Source: Fontibacillus panacisegetis (GTDB lineage Bacteria > Bacillota > Bacilli > Paenibacillales > Paenibacillaceae). From it: a stretch of DNA of 64,000 bases. Position 1 is the first letter of the stretch, and every line of letters starts with the position of its first letter. Below are positions 9,447 to 18,700 of this stretch, piece after piece. The stretch covers positions 50,426 through 114,425 of the forward strand of contig NZ_FNBG01000016.1 in assembly GCF_900102215.1 (NCBI RefSeq). The letters are read 5' to 3'. The position numbers and the translations under genes are program-made. The notes beneath the pieces were generated by a model that was given only the letters and a program-made list of their open reading frames with translations, ran no database searches and had not been told where the DNA came from.

Positions 9447-10631
9447 GTGCAAGTGAATTATCGACCCACCCAAGCGGAAATAAACCTAGATGCGCTGTAT
9501 AACAACTATCAAGAATTGCGGCGTGGATTACCAGCTGATACGAAGTTTTTAGCCTGTGTCAAGGCCAATGCCTATGGGCATGGAGCAGTGACTATAGCCA
9601 AAGAGCTGGAGCATTATGGTGCAGATTACTTGAGTGTAGCTTTTTTGGATGAAGCACTGGAGCTGCGGAATGCTGGTATTACTCTCCCGATTCTAATACT
9701 TGGATATACGCCGCCTGAAGGTGTACGTGTCGCATGGGAGCACGACATTACTGTGAATTTATTCAGTGAAGATGTGCTGGAGGCGATCGCAAAGCTTGAT
9801 CCTTCTGAGTTTCCTAACAAGTTGAAGGCCCACATTAAGATCGACTCTGGAATGGGACGTTTAGGCCTATTGCCAGGAGAAGGTGCAGTTGCTTTTATAC
9901 GCAGAGCACAACAAATTCCTCATTTGGAGGTAGAGGGAATGTTTACACATTTCGCTACAGCCGATGAAGAAGACAAGAGCTATACATTGGAGCAATATCG
10001 TCGTTTTCAGAGCGTGGTCTACGCACTGCGGGAGAATGGAATTGAAATCCCGATAATACATACGGGTAACAGTGCCACTGCCATTGATCTTCCGGATATT
10101 ACTTGCCAAATGGCGAGACTCGGCATCGCTTTATATGGATTGTATCCTTCCAATGAAGTAAAGCGGGATCGGGTTAAGCTTACTCCAATTATGTCACTGA
10201 AGACTAAGGCGGTATGGGTTAAATCATTGCCGGCACGTTCTTCAATCAGTTATGGAGCAAGGTATGTAACTAGTGGAGAAGAGAAAATTGCTACCATTCC
10301 GATTGGCTATGCCGATGGATATTCCCGGATGCTTAGCGGCAAGGCGCAAGTACTGATACGTGGACACCGCGTTCCTGTTGTCGGAACGATTTGTATGGAC
10401 CAATGTATGGTTTCGCTACAATCTTTAGCTGAAGAGGCTGAAGAAATTCAAGCGGGAGAAGAGGTTGTACTCATCGGCCAGCAGTCAGGTGAGGAAATCA
10501 CCGCAGACGAACTGGCATCTGCTATTGGAACTATTCACTATGAGTTGATATGTATGTTGGCTCACAGAGTCTCTCGGGTGTACAAAAAGTCGGCACAATC
10601 TGACATTATTGTGAACCCGTTGTTGCCTTAA
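9447..10631 (+). CDS. alr: Alanine racemase
   Basis: A 394-residue, fold-type III PLP enzyme interconverting L- and D-alanine for peptidoglycan precursors. The PLP lysine is Lys39 in VKANAYGHG. The catalytic tyrosine of the other subunit is in SISYGARY, and the C-terminal beta-domain carries GTICMDQCMV. I take the GTG at 9447, which follows AGAAGGTG at eight bases; an upstream TTG frame exists without an SD. Length is typical. Placement between a ydcC-like gene and mazEF is the conserved Bacillus order. A gap of 250 bases separates it from the antitoxin gene, so that pair may have its own promoter. Confidence 0.97.
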   Translation: MQVNYRPTQAEINLDALYNNYQELRRGLPADTKFLACVKANAYGHGAVTIAKELEHYGADYLSVAFLDEALELRNAGITLPILILGYTPPEGVRVAWEHDITVNLFSEDVLEAIAKLDPSEFPNKLKAHIKIDSGMGRLGLLPGEGAVAFIRRAQQIPHLEVEGMFTHFATADEEDKSYTLEQYRRFQSVVYALRENGIEIPIIHTGNSATAIDLPDITCQMARLGIALYGLYPSNEVKRDRVKLTPIMSLKTKAVWVKSLPARSSISYGARYVTSGEEKIATIPIGYADGYSRMLSGKAQVLIRGHRVPVVGTICMDQCMVSLQSLAEEAEEIQAGEEVVLIGQQSGEEITADELASAIGTIHYELICMLAHRVSRVYKKSAQSDIIVNPLLP

Positions 10632-10881
10632 TTGTGACAATTGACAAAAATCAACAAAACTTTTCCTGAATATGAAGGAATTTATGTCTGGATATCGAAT
10701 GATACAATAGATGGAAATGATCAAGTATGTACGGCGATCACTTTTTTGATTATAATGATTGCAGCATACTTGATATACTCTAGGCATATACTTCTTTGTA
10801 TAAATTTCCTTGAATAATGCAATACTGAGTTAGAGGGTCAAGGGATCAGGGTTGACAAGGTTTTGGGGGTGGAAGTTGAAG

Positions 10882-11163
10882 ATGGCCAATATGCACAACA
10901 CCAAAAGAATCATGATCAGTTTACCGGATCATCTTTTGCAAGAAGTGGATGGAATCGTGGCGATGGAAAATTCTAATCGCAGTGAGCTGATCAGGCAGGC
11001 CATGAAGCTGTATTTGAATGAGCGGAAGAAACGTTTTATCCGAGAGTCGATGCAGCGTGGCTATATGGAGATGGCCAAGATTAATTTAACCATGGCCTCC
11101 GAAGCGTTCCATGCGGAGGAAGATGCAGACATCACTCTGGACCGCCTAGTAAGCGGGGTGTAA
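10882..11163 (+). CDS. ndoAI: EndoAI (MazE-type) antitoxin, ribbon-helix-helix
   Basis: A 93-residue protein from ATG 10882 with GGGGGTGG nine bases upstream, the same length as the Bacillus antitoxin. The N-terminal strand-helix-helix (RIMISLPDHLLQEVDGI, then NRSELIRQAMKLYL) is a ribbon-helix-helix DNA-binding domain. The C-terminal half (MAKINLTMASEAF) is the toxin-binding tail. It neutralises the adjacent EndoA RNase and probably autoregulates the operon. The stop codon is three bases from the toxin start, favouring translational coupling. Confidence 0.95.
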   Translation: MANMHNTKRIMISLPDHLLQEVDGIVAMENSNRSELIRQAMKLYLNERKKRFIRESMQRGYMEMAKINLTMASEAFHAEEDADITLDRLVSGV

Positions 11164-11166
11164 CTA

Positions 11167-11517
11167 TTGATCGTAAAGCGCGGCGATGTATTTTTTGCAG
11201 ACCTTTCACCTGTTGTTGGTTCTGAGCAGGGAGGGGTAAGACCGGTGCTTATTATCCAGAATGATATCGGTAACAGATTCAGTCCAACAGTTATTGTTGC
11301 TGCAATCACAGCGCAAATTCAGAAGGCAAAGCTGCCTACTCATGTCGAAATTGATGCAGCTACTCATGGATTTGATCGGGATTCCGTTATTTTACTGGAA
11401 CAGATCAGAACAATCGACAAACAAAGATTAACTGACAAAATCACGCACTTAGACGATGAGACTATGAAAAAAGTGAATGAAGCTTTGCTTATCAGTCTTG
11501 GTTTAATTGATTTTTGA
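11167..11517 (+). CDS. ndoA: mRNA interferase EndoA (MazF family)
   Basis: A 116-residue toxin beginning at TTG 11167 with GGGGTG six bases upstream, inside the 3' end of the antitoxin gene. The sequence [21 protein letters not shown], the loop [12 protein letters not shown] and the ITHLDDE tail are close to Bacillus EndoA, a UACAU-specific endoribonuclease. The catalytic Arg in GGVRP and Thr in AAITAQIQ are present, so it looks active. The weak TTG start and coupling to the antitoxin should keep toxin below antitoxin. Confidence 0.97.
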   Translation: MIVKRGDVFFADLSPVVGSEQGGVRPVLIIQNDIGNRFSPTVIVAAITAQIQKAKLPTHVEIDAATHGFDRDSVILLEQIRTIDKQRLTDKITHLDDETMKKVNEALLISLGLIDF

Positions 11518-11549
11518 TGATAGAGATCGGCGGTATATCCGTCTGTTTG

Positions 11550-11583
11550 GACGCTTCGAATTTTTATTCGGGGCGTCTTTTTT
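11550..11583 (+). terminator. Rho-independent terminator after ndoA
   Basis: GACGCTTCGAA pairs with TTCGGGGCGTC (stem interrupted by G-T pairs), followed by TTTTTTT. Confidence 0.88.
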
Positions 11584-11734
11584 ACTGGAATGAAAGTAAA
11601 ATTCTATTAATATTATAATTATGAATTGGAATTGTAAAAAATGGTTGGTAACATAACAGGAATTGAAGTAATATTAAGGGTAGAAAAATGAGTAATCTGT
11701 CATTTTATGTATCATTATAAGGAGGATCAACTGA

Positions 11735-12124
11735 ATGAATCAAAATTCTTCAGATGAGTATCGTTACACTACATTCAACAATCAGCCTCCAACATATTCG
11801 GAACAGCAAAACCAGTTCGGGGATATGCCAATGCAGCCTGTAGCTCCACCGAAGACTAATGGAAAAGCTATTGCGGCTTTGGTTCTAGGTATTTTGGCTC
11901 TGTTCATTCCATATGTTGGATTTATTCTGGGTATTGTCGCTATCATCATGGCCAGCCTGTCCTTCAAGGAAATGAAACAGAATCAGGAACAAGGTAAGGG
12001 GCTTGCTATTGCAGGTTTAGTCTGTGGAATTGTTGGAACAGTGATATATGCTATTCTTATCTTTATTGTTATTTTGGCAGTAGTTCTTTTCTCGACCACT
12101 CCAGACATGTACACTAATTTTTAA
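11735..12124 (+). CDS. DUF4190-type small membrane protein
   Basis: A 129-residue protein with AAGGAGG before ATG 11735. A Pro/Gln/Asn-rich cytoplasmic-like N terminus of about 40 residues is followed by two hydrophobic segments (AIAALVLGILALFIPYVGFI and GLAIAGLVCGIVGTVIYAI) separated by a short charged loop (FKEMKQNQEQGKG). This is the DUF4190 pattern. Function is unknown. It occupies the position where Bacillus subtilis carries the rsb-sigB cluster between ndoA and tex, and has its own terminators on both sides. Confidence 0.8.
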   Translation: MNQNSSDEYRYTTFNNQPPTYSEQQNQFGDMPMQPVAPPKTNGKAIAALVLGILALFIPYVGFILGIVAIIMASLSFKEMKQNQEQGKGLAIAGLVCGIVGTVIYAILIFIVILAVVLFSTTPDMYTNF

Positions 12125-12138
12125 AAAGCAAACTAAGA

Positions 12139-12169
12139 ACATCATACTTTTCAGGTATGGTGTTTTTTT
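12139..12169 (+). terminator. Rho-independent terminator after DUF4190 gene
   Basis: ACATCATAC at 12139 pairs with GTATGGTGT, followed by a run of T to 12169. Confidence 0.88.
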
Positions 12170-12254
12170 GTTATCTGTAGATACTTGCTGGAAAAGGACC
12201 TCGAAGTTTGTGATAATAAGGACAGGGTAATTTTAGAATGAAAGAGGGATTCTA

Positions 12255-14471
12255 TTGTCACAATCCGCTAAGAACAACACAACAGCTCAAGACAAAATAG
12301 AAAATGGCGATCAGGAAGCCATCATTAAGCAGATCGCAAAAGAACTTAGTCTGTCATTAAAGCAAGTACGAACAACGGTGCAGCTCCTTGATGAAGGGAA
12401 CACCATACCATTTATTGCACGTTACCGTAAAGAAATGACTGGAGAACTGGATGAGAATCAGCTTAGAGATATTGAAGAGCGTAATCAATATCTTCGAAAT
12501 TTGGAGGAGCGCAAACAGGAAGTTATTCGCATAATTGCGGAGCAGGGAAAACTCAGCGACCAATTGGAGGCTGACATCCGTAAAGCGGTCAAGCTGCAAG
12601 AAGTGGAGGATCTTTATCGTCCTTATCGTCAAAAGCGGAAAACGCGTGCAAGTGTAGCTAAAGAGAAAGGACTTGAGCCACTGGCAGAATGGTTGTTATC
12701 ACAGCCTAAACAGGATGATCCACTTACGGAAGCCTCTACATACATTGATAGTGAGAAGGGTGTGGAATCGGCAGAAGATGCACTTCAAGGAGCAATGGAT
12801 ATCGTAGCAGAGATGATTGCCGATGAAGCGGCAACCCGTACCTGGGTACGTCAATATACGATGGATCAAGGAGCCATTGTTTCAGAAGCGAAATCCCCTG
12901 ACGAAGAGTCTGTGTATGAAATGTATTACAGCTATCGTGAACCAGCAAAAAAAATTCCGTCACACCGTATTCTTGCAATTAATCGCGGTGAAAGGGAGGA
13001 TGTGCTGAAGGTTTCGCTCGATGTAGAAGCGGAACGAATTTATCGTTATATAGCCGGAAGGTGGATTCAAGGTCAGTCGAAGACGGAGGAAATTCTGCAT
13101 ACCGTTATTGAAGATGCGTATAAACGGCTAATTGCTTCCTCAATAGAACGGGAAGTAAGAGCTGAATTAACGGAAAAGGCTGAGAGTCAGGCGATTTCAA
13201 TCTTTGCCGGCAACCTCCGCAGCTTGTTGCTGCAGCCGCCAGTACGCGGCAAGCATGTACTCGGAGTTGATCCAGCATACCGGACGGGCTGTAAGCTGGC
13301 AGTAGTTGATGATACAGGCAAGCTGCTGGAAGTTGCCGTCACTTATCCGACGCCTCCGAATAACAAGAAGCGGGAAGCAGGGGCCAAATTTCATGAATTA
13401 ATGGATAAATACGCAATCTCGCTTATTGTAATAGGCAACGGTACTGCATCGCGTGAGACAGAACAATTTGTTGCTGAGGTTATTACGGAGCGTAAAGACA
13501 ATGATCTGGCTTATTTGATCGTCAATGAAGCTGGAGCGAGCGTATATTCTGCCTCCAAGCTGGCACAGGAGGAGTTTCCTGATTTGGATGTTGCAGAACG
13601 CAGTGCAGTATCTATTGCGCGTCGTCTGCAAGATCCGCTTGCTGAGCTTGTTAAGATTGAACCCAAGGCGATTGGCGTAGGTCAGTATCAGCATGATGTA
13701 TCCCAAAAACATCTCGATGAGAGTCTGAAAACCGTAGTAGAGTCTGCGGTGAACCATGTCGGTGTAGACGTGAATACAGCCTCGCCTTCATTATTGTCTT
13801 ATGTATCAGGAGTAAATGCTACGATAGCCAAAAATATCGTAAAATTCCGCGAAGAGAACGGCAAGTTCACAAGTCGGAAGCAATTGCAAAAGGTGCCTCG
13901 CTTAGGGGCAAAAACATATGAACAATGCATTGGATTCCTGCGAATTCCGGAAGGAAAAGATCCGCTGGACCGTACACCGATTCACCCTGAATCTTATGAT
14001 GTGGTCAATCGTTTGTTTGATGAGCTGCGCGTGGAGCTCGGACAGCTTGGTTCTAAAGAGCTGGCAGATAAACTGTCTGCCCTCGAGCCTGAAATGCTTG
14101 CTACACAGCTCGGTGTCGGGGTTCCGACGCTACGAGATATTCTGGACAGTTTGCAGCGACCAGGACGTGATCCCAGGGAAGAACTCCCATTGCCGATTTT
14201 CCGGACGGACGTACTCAAGATTGAAGATCTGGTTCCAGGTATGGAACTGCAAGGAACTGTACGTAATGTAATCGATTTTGGGGCATTCGTTGATATCGGA
14301 ATTAAAAATGATGGCCTGGTCCACATTTCTCAATTAAGCAATGGATTTGTCAAACATCCGATGGATGTTGTATCCGTAGGCGATAATGTAACCGTATGGG
14401 TGCTTAATATTGATTTGAAAAAAGGCAGAGTTGGACTTACGATGCGTAAACCAAATCAGTCTAACTCCTAG
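12255..14471 (+). CDS. tex: Tex family transcription accessory / RNA-binding protein
   Basis: A 738-residue protein from TTG 12255 (GAGGG six bases upstream). The architecture is classic Tex: an N-terminal helical domain (PFIARYRKEMTGELDE), a central YqgF/RNase H-like domain (HVLGVDPAYRTGCKLAVVD), tandem helix-hairpin-helix repeats (ISKFREENGKF-like region and VPRLGAKTYEQCIGFLRI), and a C-terminal S1 domain (VPGMELQGTVRNVIDFGAFV). Tex proteins bind RNA and act at the transcription-translation interface. In Bacillus the orthologue ydcI lies next to cmpA and sprT, as here. Confidence 0.97.
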   Translation: MSQSAKNNTTAQDKIENGDQEAIIKQIAKELSLSLKQVRTTVQLLDEGNTIPFIARYRKEMTGELDENQLRDIEERNQYLRNLEERKQEVIRIIAEQGKLSDQLEADIRKAVKLQEVEDLYRPYRQKRKTRASVAKEKGLEPLAEWLLSQPKQDDPLTEASTYIDSEKGVESAEDALQGAMDIVAEMIADEAATRTWVRQYTMDQGAIVSEAKSPDEESVYEMYYSYREPAKKIPSHRILAINRGEREDVLKVSLDVEAERIYRYIAGRWIQGQSKTEEILHTVIEDAYKRLIASSIEREVRAELTEKAESQAISIFAGNLRSLLLQPPVRGKHVLGVDPAYRTGCKLAVVDDTGKLLEVAVTYPTPPNNKKREAGAKFHELMDKYAISLIVIGNGTASRETEQFVAEVITERKDNDLAYLIVNEAGASVYSASKLAQEEFPDLDVAERSAVSIARRLQDPLAELVKIEPKAIGVGQYQHDVSQKHLDESLKTVVESAVNHVGVDVNTASPSLLSYVSGVNATIAKNIVKFREENGKFTSRKQLQKVPRLGAKTYEQCIGFLRIPEGKDPLDRTPIHPESYDVVNRLFDELRVELGQLGSKELADKLSALEPEMLATQLGVGVPTLRDILDSLQRPGRDPREELPLPIFRTDVLKIEDLVPGMELQGTVRNVIDFGAFVDIGIKNDGLVHISQLSNGFVKHPMDVVSVGDNVTVWVLNIDLKKGRVGLTMRKPNQSNS

Positions 14472-14499
14472 AGATGTAAGCTTCGTCAAGAACGAATAA

Positions 14500-14546
14500 A
14501 GGCTGCCCTTCCGTCAAAAAATGACAGGAGGGGCAGCCTGATTTTA
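14500..14546. terminator. Bidirectional terminator between tex and cmpA
   Basis: AGGCTGCCC at 14500 pairs with GGGCAGCCT ending at 14539, with an inner TC/GA stem and an A-rich loop. T-rich sequence follows on the plus strand and TTTATT on the minus strand, serving the two convergent genes. Confidence 0.8.
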
Positions 14547-14559
14547 CTTGCATATTGTT

Positions 14560-14697
14560 CTATTGAAGATGGCTATAATCATCACTTAAATGCTGCCGAT
14601 TATAATAAAAGAACCAGCAATCATTAAGCAGCCTGATTTGCCTGCGATCTCGTTTATGGAAAGCACGCATAATTTGATTGCTTAGCCACTTTGGCAC
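14560..14697 (-). CDS. cmpA: Cortex morphogenetic protein CmpA
   Basis: A 45-residue protein beginning MPKWLSNQIMRAF and containing the core IRLLNDCWFFYY, very similar to Bacillus CmpA. CmpA is an adaptor that helps ClpXP degrade SpoIVA in cells with defective spore envelopes. Start is GTG 14697 (an in-frame TTG precedes it), with GGAGGAGGAG six to nine bases upstream. A box CATATGCTA at 14738-14730 resembles mother-cell sporulation -10 sequences. Position between tex and sprT matches Bacillus. It is easily missed because of its size and non-ATG start. Confidence 0.9.
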   Translation of the reverse strand: MPKWLSNQIMRAFHKRDRRQIRLLNDCWFFYYNRQHLSDDYSHLQ

Positions 14698-14778
14698 CAA
14701 TATCTCCTCCTCCGGCACCCTTTGTACGTTAGCATATGGGGAAAAGCCGGGGATTGTGCAGGTCCTATAGCATATTCT

Positions 14779-15135
14779 TCAGATCATTCCTTCGTCTTCA
14801 TACCACTGTTCAAGTTGGGCCTGAAGAGCCCGAATTTCTGTCAGCAAGGAGATCAATGGGTAGTTCTCTTCGCGAATAGCCGAAAATGAGGATTCGAGTT
14901 CATTAATATAATGAAGTCCGCTAGTAATTTGTAGTGATTCCTGAAGCAAGTCTAAATAATCGCACTCTGCAATTGCTCGTGGCAACACAGGTACTTGGTC
15001 GGCCGTCAATTTGTCAATTTCTTTGTTAAGCCGCAAATTTAATGCGCTTAGCTGATAAGCATATTCACTAGGCATTTCAACAAATTTTAAGTCTTGTTCC
15101 TGCTGTAGAATTACATATCTCATTTGAGCCGTCAC
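14779..15135 (-). CDS. Uncharacterised helical protein
   Basis: A 118-residue, acidic, probably all-helical soluble protein from GTG 15135, with GAGGAG eight bases upstream. Leucine- and glutamate-rich stretches such as QLSALNLRLNKEIDKL and LISLLTEIRALQAQLEQW suggest amphipathic helices or a coiled coil. There is no signal peptide or membrane segment. It lies between cmpA and the divergent sprT and is transcribed toward cmpA. I do not recognise the family and give no function. Confidence 0.7.
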   Translation of the reverse strand: MTAQMRYVILQQEQDLKFVEMPSEYAYQLSALNLRLNKEIDKLTADQVPVLPRAIAECDYLDLLQESLQITSGLHYINELESSFSAIREENYPLISLLTEIRALQAQLEQWYEDEGMI

Positions 15136-15223
15136 AGTATAATCTCCTCTCTGTTACATCCTACTTGACAGTGTAGCGTAAGCTGAAGTTAAAATTCAAG
15201 TACAAAGAGAAAGGAGTATCGAT

Positions 15224-15718
15224 GTGACTAACGAGCAGCTACAGTCCTGGGTGGAGGAAATATCACTTCACAGCTTTGGAATCCCGTTCCGCCACCAAGC
15301 AAGGTTCAACAGTCGGTTGAAAACAACCGGAGGAAGATATTTTATGAAGACGCATCACATCGAGATCAATCCGGGTCAGCTTGAAGCTTATGGTAAAGAA
15401 GAGGTAGAGAAAATAATCAAGCATGAGCTGTGCCACTACCACTTACACTTGGCGGGTAGAGGATATCGGCATCGAGACCCTGAGTTTAAAGCGTTATTAG
15501 CAAAAGTGAAGGGTAGTCGCTTTTGTCAATCGCTGCCAGGGAGGGCAACACGCAAATCTATACCATATCGTTACAAGCTTGTATGTACCAGTTGTGGTAT
15601 GGAGTATCTTCGAAAGCGGAGAGTAGACATACAGCGTTATCGCTGCGGGAAATGCCGGGGGAAGTTAAGTATAATTGAGTTATTGCCAATGATCGGGAAG
15701 AGTCGGCGTGCGAAATAA
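15224..15718 (+). CDS. sprT: SprT-like zinc protein
   Basis: A 164-residue protein from GTG 15224, with AAGGAG eight bases upstream (the overlapping ATG is followed by a stop). The SprT zincin motif HELCHYH gives ligands His67, Glu68 and His71. A C-terminal zinc ribbon has CTSCGMEY and CGKCRGK. The SprT family is related to the eukaryotic DNA-protein crosslink protease Spartan; the bacterial role is not settled. The neighbourhood tex-cmpA-sprT is conserved in Bacillus (ydcI-cmpA-ydcK). Confidence 0.94.
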   Translation: MTNEQLQSWVEEISLHSFGIPFRHQARFNSRLKTTGGRYFMKTHHIEINPGQLEAYGKEEVEKIIKHELCHYHLHLAGRGYRHRDPEFKALLAKVKGSRFCQSLPGRATRKSIPYRYKLVCTSCGMEYLRKRRVDIQRYRCGKCRGKLSIIELLPMIGKSRRAK

Positions 15719-15721
15719 AAA

Positions 15722-15764
15722 AGGAGCATTCCGCCACAAATATCTGTGAGAGGAACGCTCCTGT
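15722..15764. terminator. Bidirectional terminator between sprT and the GH85 gene
   Basis: AGGAGCATTCC pairs with GGAACGCTCCT (one mismatch) across an 18-19 base loop. A-rich sequence on the sprT side serves as the T tract for the minus-strand gene. Confidence 0.8.
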
Positions 15765-15772
15765 TCAATGAT

Positions 15773-18700
15773 TTATTTCAAATAATTCAGAATGAACTGT
15801 GCGGTTTCGGCTCTTGTCGCCGGATCGTTAGGGGCGAATTGCCCTTTGGAACGGCCTTGTACAAGACCTAATGCAGCAGCTTGTTTCACGCTTTCCAATG
15901 CCCATTCGGCGATATCCGAATCGTCGCTGAAGGAAATGCCAGCTGCTGAAGGCAGCGTTCCATTTTCCATATTGTAGGCGCGCATCAGGATCAGCACAAT
16001 TTCCTGACGCGTGATTACGGCATTCGGTTCAAAGCTATCTTTAGTCCGGCCGTTGATCAATCCTGCTTTAACCATCTTGGCCAAATCCTCTTGATACCAG
16101 GCATTGGCTGCTACGTCGGTAAAGGCAAGCTCGCCTTTATCCTTCAGCTTCAACGCGCTTGATACAAGCTTCACGAATTCAGCTCTCGTTATCATACGGT
16201 TTGGCTGATATTCATTAACGGAAACACCTTGGATCAAATGCTTGGCAGCCAATTGTTGAATAGCATTCGATGCCCAATGGCTTGGCAGAACATCGGTGAA
16301 ATTCACGGCATATTCTAGCAGCGCATAGGTTCCGCCTTGTTGAACTTCAGCTTCCATGTAACCTTCGGCAAGAACTCCTCCCAGATAGGTTAAGGCACCG
16401 TTAGCTTCCACTTTGTAAACGCCGAGCAATCCAGCATTCAATGACGCATTAATCGGCAATTTTACCTTCACAGGCTCCGCAGCTTCGGACAACGGATAAG
16501 ACTTGCCGTCGCTGGTCACGATGCTGAAGCCGAGGGCTATCGCATTACCTTTGAGCGCTACGTTGGCGTCGCTCTTGACTGCTGCTTCGCTGATTGTTTT
16601 CGGATTTACTGTAACATGAAGCTTGCTGCCGGAGAGCTGCTCTTTGTTCACGGAATCCTTCCATTGCTTCAGAGCATCCGGTGTAATATCAATATTCACT
16701 TCGCCGGCTTGAATTTGCAGTGTGTTATTGCCGAGCAGTTCGCCTGCATTGATCGGCAGTTCAATATCTTTCACCGCCGAACCGACTGTAACGACTACTG
16801 TTCCGTTCTCCGCAGGCTTGGTCAAGTCGCCGGTAGAAACAACCGCTTTACTTGGATCGGCTGGTTTCGGAGCCGGTGGAGTTACACTCGATCCAGATCC
16901 AGATCCCGAGTTAGAGCTGTTATTGGACGGTGGCGTTACTGGTGTATATGCGACAAGAATATCATTTTTCGCTTTTACCAGGTTGTCATAAGCCTGTCTC
17001 AGCAACTCAGCATTGGCATCAGAGGTCAGGCTCTTGGCTTCAGTGTAAGCTGTGCTGGATTTCAGGGCAGCAATTGAGCTTGACGTGTACTTATCGTTGT
17101 TAACAAGAGCGTCAATGCCCGCCAGAAGCGTCTGAAGCTGATTCCATTCCGGAGCAATTCCTTGGTTAATTGCAAATACAATTTCATCGCTAGTTGTAGA
17201 TGCTGTATAAGCTTGTTCATTTGCAATAACTGTGTTGGTGACAACAACCTTGTAACGACCTGCGTCGTTTGCAGTTACGTTCTGGAGCTCAAGGCTTGCA
17301 CCAGTTGCATCTCCAATCAGGCTGCCATCTTTATACCATTGATAGCTCAGTGATCCCGACCCTGCTGCTTCAACTGTGAAGCTTACGGAATCTCCAACAA
17401 TCGCCGGATTTTTGGTAACATCAAAGCGTCCGATTACCGGCTGTTCGACTACAACTCCGTCTGGAATTACCGTCAAGGTCAGCTCGTTACTTGTCAGGGT
17501 GGATGGTTGAACACCATCTTTGCCGGTCAGTACGACGCGGAACATCTTTCCGTTATCCTCTTCCTGGGCTGTAAAGCTATAAACCGCTGTAGTAACAGAA
17601 GTCTGGTTCCATGTATCCTCTACAGGGGACTTCACTTCCCAAACCATGGAATCTACGCCGCCTTCCGCCACAACCGTAAGATCGACCTGATCGCCTTTGC
17701 TAACCGTTTTGGTGGATTCAAGGTTTGTAGTAAACGCCATTGTTTTCGATGGATCAATTACCCAGTGAGCTTTTAAAGTGATGTTGTCTGTTACTTTATC
17801 TGTTGCAAAATTCCATTTGTGTTCACCAGAATACCATCCGTCAAACAGATAGCCTTCTTTTACCACTTCTGCAGGCTCGTTAATGGTGGAGCCAAGCGCT
17901 ACATCGGTCAATTGTGCTGGAGCATTGGTGCCGCCGTCTGCATCAAAAGTTACCGTATGCAGTCCGGTATAGCCGTCATATTTGACACTGCTTGGATATG
18001 AGTAAGGTACATTTGCCCACAGTTCCAGTTCTGTTAGATAGACAATGGAGCTCTGGCCCTTTGTAACATCAAGTTTAAAGTATCTCCCCTTAACAGGTGA
18101 GGCAAACTTATAGCTGAAGTCTTTTAGTGTGTTACCTACGAAAGGGCTACCAATGGTCGTATAGTCAGTACCGTCCGCGGAATAGCTTAATGTGAAATCT
18201 GTAGCCCTATACGAGTTGGAGTACGCATACATATTGAATGCAGTCATCTCTATCTCATTGCCAAAATCCAAGATGGCTTGCTTCGGTAAAGAGGCGGCAG
18301 TTCCATACGCAGTAAGCGATCCGTCAATAAGTCTCTGCGCATTGGAAAAACCTCCGCTTACTGTACTTGTACGGGCCGCATTCTCATATTTGGTAGTCGT
18401 AACCGCTTCGCCTGGCTTCACCTGCTGTTTGATTTGATCAGCGAACAATTTTGCGCTTTGTCCCTCTGTCATATCAAGCTGGGTGCCGGACAAATCGAGA
18501 ACGATCATTTCAGGGAATGTTGTTTTGTCCCCGTACACGAGATTTTTCAGTTTTGAATTGGATACATCAAGCAATTGCAGCTTGCTGCTTCCGGTAATAT
18601 TCAATTGCTGCAGATCTGTAATACCGCTTAAGGCTCGACTATTAATTTGCTGCAAGCTTTCGTTATTTGACAGGTCAATGCTTGTCACCTGCGAAGGGAA

